Positions 26,160 to 36,556 of a stretch of DNA of 64,000 nucleotides are shown in pieces. The notes below the pieces were generated by a model. That model was given only the letters and a program-made list of their open reading frames with translations. It ran no database searches and was not told the DNA's origin. The DNA comes from Pogonophryne albipinna (taxonomy: Eukaryota > Chordata > Actinopteri > Perciformes > Artedidraconidae), in contig CM053244.1 in assembly GCA_028583405.1 (NCBI GenBank), forward strand, positions 2,403,607-2,467,606, in the 5' to 3' direction. The position numbers and the translations under genes are program-made. Numbering within the stretch: position 1 is the stretch's first letter; each line of letters begins with the position of its first letter.

Positions 26160-26715
26160 GAGGTGGTATAAGTATAGATCTTGTACTTGAGTAAAAGTTA
26201 AATTACTCGGATCTTGTACTTGAGTAAAAGTAGAAGTACTCAGGTCTTGTACTTGAGTAAAAGTAGAAGTACCAGAATGTAGGAACAATTCTGCAATCTA
26301 AATGTTCCTCAAATAAAAGTACAAAAATATTATCAAAATATAGTGAAAGTAGCGACAGTAAAAGTAGTCATTGTGCAGATTGGTCCATTTCAGAATAATA
26401 TATATGTTTTATGATGATTGATCATCAAAGTGTTCTCAAAGCTGGTAAAGGTGCAGATAGTTTGAATGACTTTGTATACTGCGGGTAGCTTGTGAATTTA
26501 CTCCAGGTGGAACTAAAGTCTGATTTAACACTTGATTAGATTTCACATCATTCATCCAGATCTGTGAAGTAACTAAAGGTATTAATGTAGTGGAGTAAAA
26601 GTACACTTTTTACCTCTGAACTGTAGAGGAGAAGAAGAACAAAGTAGCAAAACATTGAAATACTTAAATAAAGTACAAGTATCTCAAAATTGTACCCAAG
26701 TAGTACTTGAGTTTA
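26160..26715. repeat. CTTGAGTAAAAGTA-type dispersed repeat inside the hAT element
   Basis: Three copies of TTGTACTTGAGTAAAAGT lie at about 26181-26265 and further related motifs follow (AGTAAAAGTACA, CCCAAGTAGTACTTGAG at 26695-26712). This is a familiar fish repeat family. It is split by the LINE tail; a likely continuation (TTAGTTACTTTAC) follows at 27298. Confidence 0.5.
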
Positions 26716-26717
26716 TG

Positions 26718-27295
26718 AAGTACACCACTCCGCTCCTCCGCTCCCTTCACTGGCTTCCGGTAACTGCTAGAATCCACTTCAAGACAATGGTACTTGCGTA
26801 CCATGCTGCGAATGGATCTGGCCCTTCCTACATCCAGGACATGGTTAAACTGTACACCCCAGCGCGTGCACTACGCTCTGCATCAGCCAAACGACTCGCT
26901 GCACCCTCGCTGCGAGGGGGACCCAAATTCCCATCAGCAAAAACACGTGGGTTTGCTATCCTGGCTCGAAAATGGTGGAATGAGCTCCCCATTGACATCA
27001 GGACAGCAGAAAGCTTGCACATCTTCCGGCGCAGACTGAAAACTCGTCTCTTTCGACTCCACTTTGAGCGATAGAATTACTAACAATGAACTGCTAACAG
27101 AGCACTTATATACTAATAAAGGACTGGCTTATCTATAGCCAGTTGAGTAGCACTTGAAATGTGTGGCTCTATGAAACCTGATGTACTTATATGATTCTGT
27201 TTTCTTCAAGGTTGTGTCTTCCTGGTCGATTGTACTTATTGTAAGTCGCTTTGGATAAAAGCGTCAGCCAAATGCAATGTAATGTAATGTAATGA
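26718..27295 (+). mobile_element. 5'-truncated L2/CR1-group LINE tail
   Basis: Only the end of the RT ORF and the 3' end remain. The frame reads LLRSLHWLPVTARIHFK, MVLAYHAANG, KWWNELPIDIR and RLKTRLFRLHFER, then stops at 27072. The 3' region ends TTTGGATAAAAGCGTCAGC followed by repeated AATGT. The same family, with the same truncation style, sits at 50918-51564 on the other strand. No clear target duplication was found. Confidence 0.75.
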
Positions 27296-27638
27296 ACTTA
27301 GTTACTTTACAACAGTGGCTATAAAGATAGAAAGACTAAGCCTTGCACAGAGGCATGAAAATACACTTTTAAAATGCTCAACAGTGCTGCCAAAATTATA
27401 AACTGACTGCTACACAATTAAAATAAATGCTTTTATATATTTCTATTAGATGTGACTCTTTGGCGTTTCTGTTATTATTACCTGCTGCTTTAGTTGTTCT
27501 GACTGCTAAAATCCTCTGTTATTCCTAATTTTAAAGCCGATATTCCGTGGGGTCGGGGGGCTCGGATCCTTGTCACCTTTTTCATACCTGATGAGTTTGC
27601 ATCCCTGAACTATAGTACTGTTTGCTTGCAGCAGTAAC

Positions 27639-27840
27639 GTTGAGTTACGTATTGTAACCCTTGTTATATTAGCACAGGCGGAGCCCTCTACTGGACTCTA
27701 TGGGTACTACCTTACCCTGCGAGCATTCTCCCACTGTGACTTCTATAGACGTAGCCGGCCTTGGGCGGGCCTACCTGAATGCGCGCGCATCACACCATAT
27801 AAAAGGAGACCTCGCCTCCTGACGATCATCCTACACCTCT
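27639..27840. repeat. DIRS left terminal inverted repeat
   Basis: It begins GTTGAGTTACGTATTG and runs through GGCGGAGCCCTCTACTGG to CTCGCCTCCTGAC. It matches the reverse complement of 53681-53846 for about 160 bp with few changes. The outermost ~35 bp (GTTGAGTTACG to AGCAC) differs from the right end, as expected for DIRS ends that are copied from the internal complementary region. Confidence 0.85.
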
Positions 27841-27873
27841 CTTCAGCGAGCGGAATAGGACAGACAGTGCCCT

Positions 27874-27974
27874 GAGTAGAGGGCTCCGCCTGTGCTAATA
27901 TAACAAGGGTTACAATACGTAACCCAACGTTATATCTCTCACAGGCTCCGCCCTCTACTGGACTCTATGGGTAC
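27874..27974. repeat. DIRS internal complementary region
   Basis: The first half (GAGTAGAGGGCTCCGCC to TACGTAAC) is the reverse complement of the left outer end. The second half (CGTTATATCTCTCACAGG to ATGGGTAC) is the reverse complement of the right outer end at 53806-53846. This bipartite sequence is the template proposed to restore the ends through a circular intermediate in DIRS elements. Confidence 0.88.
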
Positions 27975-28489
27975 AGTGGGTGGAGCCCCGATTTATACGC
28001 GCACTGTCGTCCAACAACAACATTCCACTCTACTGCCCCTGACCGGCTTTTCTGGTCAGCAGCTGCTGCCCCACATTCTCCTTTAACCCGGTTGTAACCG
28101 AGGAGAAATCTGGGCTGTGGCTGACAGTGCACACCCTGCTGCGCTTACCTCGCAGAAAGTGTGCTAAAAAAACAGTGCCGGGGGACCCCCCCACCCATAG
28201 ACGGATGGGGAGAGCCCCCTCGGCCCCGAATGGGCTTACTACACACCTGCCTCCCTGAATCCCTAAGGATCCCAGGGAGAGCGCCAGTGCCCATGCCCCA
28301 CACTCAGACACCGACCCCGTGCAGAGTGTGTGTGGACTAAAGTGTGGAGGGCTACCCCCCTCCTGCCTCTTGGCAGGAGGAGAGCAGCCCTCCAGCCCTG
28401 TAAGGGCCCAGCGCGCCCCTCGCCCATCCCGGGACCCTCGGCACATCACGTCCGGGGAGGGGGTCAGAGGCCAACTGACCCACAACCCC

Positions 28490-28793
28490 CCCTACAAATC
28501 CTGTGTTGCCCCAGCAAGCACAGACGAGGAGAACGAGCCAGACATGTCCAAGAGATAAAACCTTATGAAGGGGCCTGGCGCTGTGCATATATCCTCCACA
28601 CTCACACCGAATAAGGCTGTTGACACAGCTACAGCCCGTGTGGAGTGCGCACGAATCCCCGTTGGGCAGGCTCTCCCTGCCTGTCCGTAGGCATGTGCAA
28701 TGCACTCGCAGAGCCAGCCTGCCAGGCGTTTCTTGGACAGAGCTTTCCCGATCACCCCACCCCCGAAGCACACGAACAGCTGTTCGGTGCGTC
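28490..28793 (-). pseudogene. DIRS tyrosine recombinase, C-terminal part
   Basis: This continues the recombinase gene beyond the LINE insertion. It contains RAHSTRAVA, which has the H-x-x-R catalytic pair, and RFYLLDM, which places the nucleophilic Tyr. The upstream part of the enzyme is at 33656-34390. Together they make a full recombinase in sequence content, split by the 4.86-kb LINE and also frameshifted upstream. Confidence 0.85.
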
Positions 28794-29388
28794 TCAATCA
28801 ATCAATCAATCAATGTTTATTTATATAGCCCAATATCACAAATGTTACATTTGTCTCAGTGGACTTCACAGTTTGTACAAAATATCAGTATGACAATACG
28901 ACACCCTCTGTCCTTAGACCCTCACATCGTACAAGGAAAAACTTCCGAAGAAAACCCACAGTTTTAAAGGGAAAAATGGGAGAAACCTCAGGGAGAGCAA
29001 CAGAGGAGGGATCCCTCTCCCAGGACGGACAGACGTGCAATAGATGCCGTGTGTAAATTGAAAAGATAATACATTTGCAACATAGGTAGTCCAAATGTTT
29101 GGAAATGCATGTGTGTATAATAGGAAGATGAATCCACGAGGATATCCATCCAGGACCTATGATCCATGACCACAGCCACGACTCAAGATCCAGGGCTCGC
29201 GTTGCAGGACACAGGACCGCAGGATCATCCATGACTCCGGATCCCAGCGTATATAGACACCAAAAAGAAAGACATTTGGGGAAGCTGGGTTAATCGGAAC
29301 ATGAGAGTACACAGGTATAGACAGAGAGAAGGAAGAAGTAAGATGTCCCCCGACAAACTAAGCCTATCAGCAAAACTAGGGGCTGAAT

Positions 29389-30982
29389 CTAATCAGCCCT
29401 AACTATAAGCTTTATCAAAAGGAAGGTCTTAAGCGCACTCTTAAAAACGGATAGGGTGTCTGCCGCCCGAACACAAACTGGAAGCTGATTCCACAAATGT
29501 GGAGCTTGATAAGAAAAGGCTCTGGCTCCCATTGTACTTTTAGAGACTCTAGGAACAACCAACAACCCTGCATTCTTGGAACGCAATGCCCTAGTAGGAC
29601 AGTAGGGTATAATGAGTTCTTTAAGGTAAGATGGCGCCTGCCCATTAAGGGCTTTGTAGGCGAGAAGAAGAATTTTAAATTCTATCCTGTGTTCTATAGG
29701 GAGCCAGTGTAAGGCAGCCAGAACAGGAGTAATGTGGTCCCCTTTTCCTAACTCTGGTTAGTACACGAGCTGCAGCATTTTGAATCAGCTGAAGCGACTT
29801 GACTGACTTCTTGGTACACCCTGATAATAAAGAGTTACAATAATCCAGCCTTGAAGTAACAAATGCATGGACTAGTTTCTCTGCATCGTTTTGAGGCAAG
29901 ATATGCCTGATTTTTGCAATGTTACGTAGATGGAAGTAGGCGGTCCTTGAAATTGATTTTATGTGGGCGTTAAAGGATAAATCCTGATCAAATATAACAC
30001 CAAGATTCCTTACAGTCTCACTGGAGGCCAAATTAATGCCATCCATAGTTAGTATATCTTTAGATAATTTGTTTCGTAGATTCTTCGGGCCAAGTACAAT
30101 AACTTCAGTTTTGGTCGTGGTTAACATCAAAAGTTTAAGGTCATCCACGTTTTTTAAGTCCTTGAGGCAGTCTTGAATTTTAATTTAGATGATAATTTCA
30201 TCAGGCTTGATTGATAAATATAGATTGAGTATCATCTGCATAACAATGAAATTTACAGAATGATTCCTTATAATCTTGCGCCATACGGAAGGCATATATA
30301 ATGTGAACAAAATAGGTCCGAGCACTGAGCCCTGTGGCACTCCATGGCTAACTTTGGTTTGCGTGGAAGATTCATCATTGACACGTACAAACTGAGAGCG
30401 TTCAGATAGATAGGACCTAAACCAGCTTAAAGCAGTTCCCTGTATGCCAACTAAGTGCTCTAGTCTTTGCAATAAGATATCATGATCGATAGTATCAAAT
30501 GCAGCACTGAGATCGAGTAAAACAAGAATAGAGACAAGTCCCTTGTCAGAGCTATTAGAATGTCATTTGTGACTTTAACCAGAGCTGTCTCTGTGCTATG
30601 ATGTGTTCTAAAGCCAGACTGAAAATCTTCAAATAAATCATTGTTTTTTAAGTAATCACACAACTGTTTGCGACCGCTTTCTCAAGAATTTTTTGAGAGG
30701 AAAGGAAGATTAGAAATAGGTCTATAATTGGCTAAAACCTCTGGATCGAGGTTGTGCTTTTAAGAAGCGGTTTTTATCACTGCTACTTTGAATGATTGTG
30801 GAACATAGCCTGATAATAAAGACATATTCATAATATTAATAAAGACGTGATAATTAATGGAAAAACTTCTTCAACAGCTTAGTTGGAATGGGTCTAACAT
30901 TACACTGTTAATGGTTTAGAAGAGAGAATCATTGAATTTAATTGTTCAAGGTTAATGGCTGAAAAGCATTCTAGTTTACTAT
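29389..30982 (-). pseudogene. LINE ORF2 reverse transcriptase part, several frame breaks
   Basis: Downstream continuation of the endonuclease frame. Recognisable pieces are [15 protein letters not shown] (30600-30640), HGVPQGSVLGPILFTLY (30300-30350), the thumb and C-terminal piece from about 30130 to 29690 (NLGVIFDQDLSF, SRLDYCNSLL, LQLIQNAAARVLT) and the last piece at 29586-29389 (APHLWNQLP). The catalytic ADD box around 30240 is degraded: the frame there gives no clean YADD. Several indels and stops separate the pieces. Confidence 0.75.
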
Positions 30983-32398
30983 CTAGTGTAATATAGAACT
31001 TACGTTTCCGGGAGCTGTTGATAACACTATACTGGTCAAAGGCAAGAGGTCATCTAATTTGTTTCTAAGAGTAACAATTTTATCGTTAAAAAAGCACATA
31101 AAATCATTACTACTGAGTGCTATGGGAATAGAAGGCTCAATCGAGCTGTGGCTCTCTGTCAGCCTGGCTACAGTGCTGAAAAGAAATCTTGCATTATTCT
31201 TATTCTCATCTATTAATGAAGAGTAGTAGGCTGCTCTCGCTTTACGCAGTGCTTTCTTATATTCATTGAGAGTAATATGCCAAATTAAACGAGATTCTTC
31301 AAGTTTAGTGGAACGCCATATCCTTTCAAGTTGTCTCGACTTTTGCTTTATTTTGCGGGTTTCGGCATTATGCCATGGAGCTAATCTATGTTGTTTTATT
31401 TTCTTCTTTTTCAAAGGAGCAACAGAGTCTAATTTTATTCGCAGCGCATCTGTAGCACTATCAACAACATGATCAATTTGGGGTGGTGTACATTTTGTAT
31501 AAGTTTCCTCCCTTACATGCAGACATGCTATCGAGTTAAATATTGGTGGAATCTCTTCCTTAAATTTGGCTATAGCACTAACAGATAGGTTTCTGCTGCA
31601 GGAGCTTTTGACTAATGCTTTGTAGTCTAGTAACAGTACTTCAAAAGTTACTAAGAAATGGTCGGATAAAGCAGGATTATGCGGTTCGACTAATAGTTGC
31701 TCAATTTCAATACCATAAGTCAGAACAAGGTCGAGAGTGTGATTATAGCAGTGGGTTGGTTTATTTACACTCTGACAGAAACCAACAGAATCTAATATAG
31801 AGTTAAATGCAACAGTAAGGCTATTTTTATCATCGTCAACATGAATATTAAAGTCACCTACGATAATTACTTTATCTGTTTTAAGAACCAAAGTTGATAA
31901 AAACTCAGAGAATTCTGATAAGAATTCTGAATAAGGACCTGGTGCACGGTACACTGTAACAAATAAGATTGGCTGCAAAGTTTTCCAGGTCGGATGCGTA
32001 AGACTAAAAACGAGACTTTCAAAGGAGGTATAATTTAATTTTGGTTTAGTATTGATAAGTAAACTTGAGTCAAAGATTGCTGCAACTCCACCTCCTCGGC
32101 CCACGCCTCGGGCAATATGAGTATTGATATGGCTGGGTGGAGTGGCCTCATTTATGCTGACATATTCTTCATGTCTCAACCAAGTTTCAGTGAGACAGCA
32201 TATATCAATATTATAATCTGATATTAAATCATTTACCAATATTGCTTTAGATGCTAGAGATCTTATGTTTAAGAGACCACATTTAATATTCCTGTTTTGT
32301 TGCACTGTAGTAGTTGTTACATTTACTTTTATTAGGTTATTATGTATGACACCTCTATTAGGTTTTACCTTTAATTGTCCTTGGGCAGACACACACAC
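30983..32398 (-). CDS. LINE ORF2 N-terminal: APE endonuclease
   Basis: An open frame of 471 codons. The APE-type endonuclease that nicks target DNA is visible through CGLLNIRSL, CLTETWL (catalytic Glu), VYRAPGPYS, IIVGDFNIHVD (Asp and Asn), TLDLVLT and LSDHFLVTF (Asp-His), over roughly residues 40-260. The rest is the linker before RT (KKKIKQHRLAPWHN, ARAAYYSSLI). The true start may be internal to the frame. The reading is lost at 30983 and RT follows in other frames, so ORF2 as a whole is not functional. Confidence 0.8.
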   Translation of the reverse strand: MCVSAQGQLKVKPNRGVIHNNLIKVNVTTTTVQQNRNIKCGLLNIRSLASKAILVNDLISDYNIDICCLTETWLRHEEYVSINEATPPSHINTHIARGVGRGGGVAAIFDSSLLINTKPKLNYTSFESLVFSLTHPTWKTLQPILFVTVYRAPGPYSEFLSEFSEFLSTLVLKTDKVIIVGDFNIHVDDDKNSLTVAFNSILDSVGFCQSVNKPTHCYNHTLDLVLTYGIEIEQLLVEPHNPALSDHFLVTFEVLLLDYKALVKSSCSRNLSVSAIAKFKEEIPPIFNSIACLHVREETYTKCTPPQIDHVVDSATDALRIKLDSVAPLKKKKIKQHRLAPWHNAETRKIKQKSRQLERIWRSTKLEESRLIWHITLNEYKKALRKARAAYYSSLIDENKNNARFLFSTVARLTESHSSIEPSIPIALSSNDFMCFFNDKIVTLRNKLDDLLPLTSIVLSTAPGNVSSILH

Positions 32399-32512
32399 CG
32401 CTAATATTGGGTATTTTATTGGGTTCGGGATTCCTATGGATGACTGCCTAGGAGAGAGCGCAGAGAAGCGTGTAAGACTGCGACTCCGCCTCCTGGTCTC
32501 AACTCCAGTTTG

Positions 32513-33358
32513 TCATGGATTAAGTCCACAAAGCCCTGAAATGTTTGCCGAAATGAGATCTGCACCTTCCAAAGTAGGATGAATGCCGTCTCTCTTAATC
32601 AGACCAGGTTTTCCCCAGAAGGCTGTCCAATTATTTACGAAGCCCACATTGTTTGCTGGGCACCACCAAGACAACCAGCGCTGAAATGATGACATGCGGC
32701 TATACATGTCATCATTGATCAGATTGGGGAGGGGACCAGAGAAGATTACGGTGTCCGACATTGTTTTAGCATAACTACACACCGACTCCACATTAAGTTT
32801 GGTGCATTCTGATTGGCGTAAACGAACATCATTACCACCGACGTGAATAACAATCCTACTGTATTTACGTTTATTTTTAGCCAGCAGTTTAAGATGCGCC
32901 TCAACGTCGCCCGCTCTGGCCCCCGGAATGCATGTGACTGTGGAGGCTTCGGTCTCTAAATTCACGTATCTCATAATAGAGCTACCAATAACCAGAGTTG
33001 GCTTCTCAGCGGGTGTCTCGCTGAGTGGGGAATATCTGTTAGATACGTGAACGGGTTGGTGGGGACCTGCGGGTTTCGCGTTATGCCCCTTCTGAACAGT
33101 CACCCAGTCGGGAGTTGCCGGGGGACGGCTAATAGGAGCTATCTTTTGCCGGTCCGCACCGGCTAACATGGGCTTTACTGTAGCTGAGTTACTTTCTAAG
33201 ATGCGGAGCCGGGCTTCTATGGCTATGATTCCCGCCTCCAACCTAACAACTATACTACATTTAACACATGTATCGGTACCAGTAAAGGAGGTAGGGAAGT
33301 AACCAAACATGAGACAGTTAGAGCAGGGAATAGCACCCGAGGGTGGGGAAAGAGCCAT
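32513..33358 (-). CDS. LINE ORF1: zinc-ribbon-like plus SGNH esterase domain
   Basis: 281 residues, apparently intact. The N-terminus has two Cys pairs (CSNC near residue 13, CVKC near residue 32) and a short coiled region ([11 protein letters not shown]). The C-terminal half is an SGNH/GDSL hydrolase: VIGSSIMRY supplies the Ser, VIHVGGNDV the Gly/Asn block, and DGIHPTLEG the Asp-His pair. Esterase-type ORF1 proteins are known in CR1 and L2 LINEs, where they help form the RNA-protein particle. The ATG at 33356-33358 is the first in frame and lies about 290 bp from the LINE 5' end. Confidence 0.85.
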   Translation of the reverse strand: MALSPPSGAIPCSNCLMFGYFPTSFTGTDTCVKCSIVVRLEAGIIAIEARLRILESNSATVKPMLAGADRQKIAPISRPPATPDWVTVQKGHNAKPAGPHQPVHVSNRYSPLSETPAEKPTLVIGSSIMRYVNLETEASTVTCIPGARAGDVEAHLKLLAKNKRKYSRIVIHVGGNDVRLRQSECTKLNVESVCSYAKTMSDTVIFSGPLPNLINDDMYSRMSSFQRWLSWWCPANNVGFVNNWTAFWGKPGLIKRDGIHPTLEGADLISANISGLCGLNP

Positions 33359-33655
33359 GGCTAGCTATCAAGCTAAAGTAGCTACCGTTAGCAAACCCGA
33401 AAAGAGTGTAGGCAACTGTGGAGTTACAGTCGCTAAGAGAAGGAGAGTTGTGAGTGCTTAAGCTGTAGTAACGTGTGATTAAAACGTCAGGCAGTTGCCG
33501 TGATCAAGAGTTTTAAAACGATCGATTAAGTTAAGATAATAAGCTATCAGCAACAGAACAGGCACACGGGATACCCGGAGATGACAACAACAACCGGAAG
33601 TTACAACATGCTTACCGCAATAGTGGTCCGTGTAGAAACAGCGAAACAGCTGTCT

Positions 33656-34390
33656 AAGGGCAGCCGTGCGCTCCACCTAACATGCTAGCGCACGCACCGG
33701 GCAGAGGAGGTGCAGTTTAGCTTCCCTGTCCCCACCATGGGGGGGAAGACTAAAACCCCCTAACTGAATAGCCCTCGACCTGAACGCACTCCTTAGGCTC
33801 TTGGGCACAAAGGAGGGGTTCGGTCTGAGTGTCGCGCTGCTCCGGTCACCCCGAATCAGTAAACAGCTCGGGTGCACCGACAGAGCGGTTAATTCTGACA
33901 CTTTTTTTGGCTGACGTTAAGGCAAGAAGCAAAGCTGTCTTCCACGACAGTGCTTTTAGGGAGGAGAGCTCCAGAGGCTCAAATGGTTCTAAGACCAGAG
34001 CTCCGAGCACTAGGGGCAGGTCCCACTGCGGGGTGGAGGCGTGCACTACTGGGCGCAGCCTCCTGACCCCCTGTAAAAACCGCGACATCAGTGGTTGACT
34101 AAAGGCTGACCTGCCGCCAAATCCCTCATGGCAGGACGAGATGGCTGCTGCATACACTTTCACTGTGTAATGCGCAAGCCCTCTGTCCACCAGTAACTGT
34201 AAAAAGGAAAAAAAATAGAGCCTAACTCACAAGATAGGGGCTCTATTCTCCTCTCCTCACACCATCGCTGGAATCCTAGCCACCTTGGCCTGTAACAGGC
34301 TGTGGTGGATCCAGCTCTAGCTGCCTGGATAGACTGAATAACACTGTCAGACAATCCACCCTGTCTCAGCCTGTCCCTCTCAGGAGCCAA
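33656..34390 (-). pseudogene. DIRS tyrosine recombinase, N-terminal and central part
   Basis: It reads ERDRLRQGGLS and the core-binding helices (YRPRWLGFQRWC) from 34390, then DRGLAHYTVKVYAAAISS and WKTALLLALTSAK (34190-33900), then SELTALSVHPSCL (33901-33677). These lie in three different frames because of small indels near 34190 and 33900. The first catalytic Arg region (after LTSAK) falls at a frameshift. The gene continues at 28793 after the LINE. It would cut and rejoin the circular DNA intermediate. Confidence 0.85.
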
Positions 34391-34599
34391 GCCTGGAGAG
34401 GTTGGCCGAGAGTGGGTAACGCCCCGATTGCACCTGAGTAGTTATACCAATCCCGCTTTCGTCACATTAGTATGCATACAAAGTGACAAGTGAACACGCC
34501 CCCAATTATGCAAATGAGCTAAGTCCCGCCTCCCATTGTTCGAGACCCTTTGATGTGGGGGGTGAGGTGTTATAACAGGTAGGTGTGAAAAGCCCCCTG

Positions 34600-34985
34600 T
34601 GTAGTGCCTTTGTTGTCTAATTCTTTGATGTATTGATTAAGGCAGTCTCTTTGAAGTTATGTTGTCTGGCCCCTCACACCCCTTTGTAGTCTAATTCTTT
34701 GATGTATTGATTAAGGCAGTCTCTTTGAAGTTATGTTGTCTGACCCCTCACACCCCTTTGTTGTCTAATTCTTTGATGTGTTGATTAAGGTAGTCTCTTT
34801 GAAGTTATGTTGTCTGGTCCCTGTCCCCCCTTGTAGTATAAGCCTTTGATGTGAGTTGTTATAACAGGTAGGTGTGAAAAGCCCCCCTGTGGAGGGCTTT
34901 TTGTTGTCTATTTCTTTGATGTGTTGATTAAGGCAGTCTCTTTGAAGTTATGCTGTCTGGTCCCCTCGGGGTTGTATAATCTAAA
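34600..34985. repeat. Subterminal ~75-bp tandem repeats, left arm
   Basis: Four to five units containing TTCTTTGATGTATTGATTAAG, GGCAGTCTCTTTGAAGTTATG and TTGTCTGGCCCCT. The mirror copy is at 49010-49400 in the right arm. Repeated subterminal motifs are common transposase-binding regions, but no function is shown here. Confidence 0.8.
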
Positions 34986-35519
34986 TAGCCTTTGATGTTT
35001 TGCCCTTTGATGTGGTGTGTTATAAGCCTTTGATGTTAATCTAGGTGTCTCTTTGAAGTTATGCGTGAGACTGTCCAACCCCCTCCCAGCCCAGGCCTCT
35101 CCCCCCTTTCTCCACCCCCTTCCTTTTGGGCTATGAGCCCTGCAGATAGTGGGGGGTGGAATTAGGTGGAAATAGAAATAAGCTCAAAACTAATTAAAAA
35201 GACAGTAATTTCCACTTACCAAGTCACCTTGCAAAAAAGAAAAATGGTCAAGAGACGCCTGTGACAACTTACCGCCATCCGTCCGGAGCGCCAGTCAAGA
35301 AACGAATGCCACAGCTGTGCGGGGTTCAGACGCCTACAGCCAGAGATCTGTGCACAAACTTATCTCGTGCCCTCTTTTTGTCGTGTGAGCGCGTTCATGT
35401 GTGCTGGAGGAGGGGCTCTGGGAGGAAGTGGCAGATTTTCGGTTGTGTACTTTTCTAATTCTAGCTCACTCGAGCTGGTTTCTCCAAAATGACCTACCCC
35501 TACCTTTAAGAACGATTAA

Positions 35520-35521
<2 letters not shown>

Positions 35522-35566
<45 letters not shown>

Positions 35567-35575
35567 ACACAAACA

Positions 35576-35624
<49 letters not shown>

Positions 35625-35648
35625 ACACACAAACACACACACACACAC
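35522..35648. repeat. (CA)n microsatellite in left arm
   Basis: CA repeat interrupted by CACCACAC units. Its mirror in the right arm is the pure (GT)n at 48417-48472, which is less than half as long, so the two arms have diverged here by repeat slippage. Confidence 0.95.
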
Positions 35649-36359
35649 GTTGGAGTTGGCCTTTGATGTGGGGGTTTGAGATAAGCCTGGATGTTAATCT
35701 ATATGTTGATTAAGACACTCTCTGTGAGGTGAGAAGCGAGGGGATGGAGTTAGTTTTAAAAAAGAAATACGCTCAAACTAAATAAAACAGCCATTAATTT
35801 CACTCACTAAGACACCTAAAAACGTTATTGTCCTCTCTAGATTTGATTCAGGTTTTGCTTTAAATGATTAGTGCTTGCTAAGGATGTTTCTTTTCAAGTT
35901 TTTGTGAAACTGTTAACTACAAGGAAGTATCTGTTTGCAAAGAAGGTATTCATATTAATTTAAAAAAGATCTTATTTAGGTTTTAATAGTGATAACTAAG
36001 TTTCACTCTGTGGGGGGACAAAAGAAGCATTGTTAATCACCTGGATAAAGGACTCTTTAAAGCAGAGATACCATATGCAGACACACACCTGAATATCAGC
36101 AGGAGAGGACTCTCTAAAGTAAATACATTATAGGGTTAAAATAAGATATATATGTGGTGGAATTAGTTTAAAACAGTCACCTTACACTTTTTTTAGTTGT
36201 CCTCTCTAAATTAGATGTAAGGTTTTTTTTTTTTTAAATGATTAGTGTTAATTAAGGGCTATTGTTATTTTGGTTTATAAAGGGATAAGAGTTCAACTTT
36301 TAACAATTGCACAGGATCATTCTAAGAAGAGTGAGAGGGCTAATGAGCCAGCACCATAC

Positions 36360-36550
36360 CTCCTCTATGCATTTTCTTGACCTGTATCTGTTCTTGAAAA
36401 ACTCTGGTAAGTACTTTTTTATTTTTATTTTATAATATCATGTAATTATTAAATGTTTTTTGTTTTTTTGGTAGGGGTTAAACTAGTATATTATGTGGAT
36501 AGTATATTATTAGATACTTACAAATGTTATATTTTTTCTGTTTACAGTAG
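36360..36550 (+). other. Splice-like donor and acceptor facing the satellite array (left arm)
   Basis: A consensus donor, CTGGTAAGTAC, sits at about 36404 after a short open stretch starting ATGCATTTTCTTGACC. An acceptor, TTTCTGTTTACAG, follows at 36536-36548. The same signals occur in mirror orientation near 47650 and 47515. They may allow an RNA from each arm to join a leader exon to satellite sequence, but they may also be coincidental. Confidence 0.3.
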
Positions 36551-36556
36551 AGACCC

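Larger units (their letters stand above)
25606..27607. mobile_element. hAT-like non-autonomous transposon with nested repeats
   Basis: Both ends carry the inverted repeat CAGGGATGCAAACT, and AACTAT is duplicated on the outside (25600-25605 and 27608-27613). CAGGG-type termini fit hAT elements, although their duplications are usually 8 bp; six may mean one was eroded. There is no transposase. The interior includes a run of about 20 G at 25711-25731, a repeat made of TACTTGAGTAAAAGTA blocks (26160-26715) and a LINE tail (about 26720-27295). The element ends only 25 bp before the DIRS element. Confidence 0.7.
28795..33651 (-). mobile_element. L2/CR1-group LINE, near full length, inserted in DIRS recombinase gene
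   Basis: A minus-strand LINE of 4.86 kb with 3' end at the left (tail of repeated ATTG, plus-strand CAATCAATC at 28795-28812) and 5' end near 33651. GTCT on each side (28791-28794, 33652-33655) is the shortest duplication that keeps the recombinase reading collinear. The longer shared block AACAGCTGT near both ends is an alternative. It contains an esterase-type ORF1 and an EN-RT ORF2, so it is close to complete, but ORF2 is broken in the RT. Confidence 0.85.

Noticed and set aside
28319..28967. Overlapping plus-strand frames
   Set aside because: Antisense to the DIRS recombinase end and crossing into the LINE tail; no domain.
28775..33653. AACAGCTGT as the LINE target duplication in the DIRS recombinase gene
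   Set aside because: Possible, but a shorter GTCT duplication keeps the recombinase sequence collinear without losing bases, so I prefer it.
35401..35679. His-Thr repeat frame in the left palindrome arm
   Set aside because: Translation of the (CA)n microsatellite.
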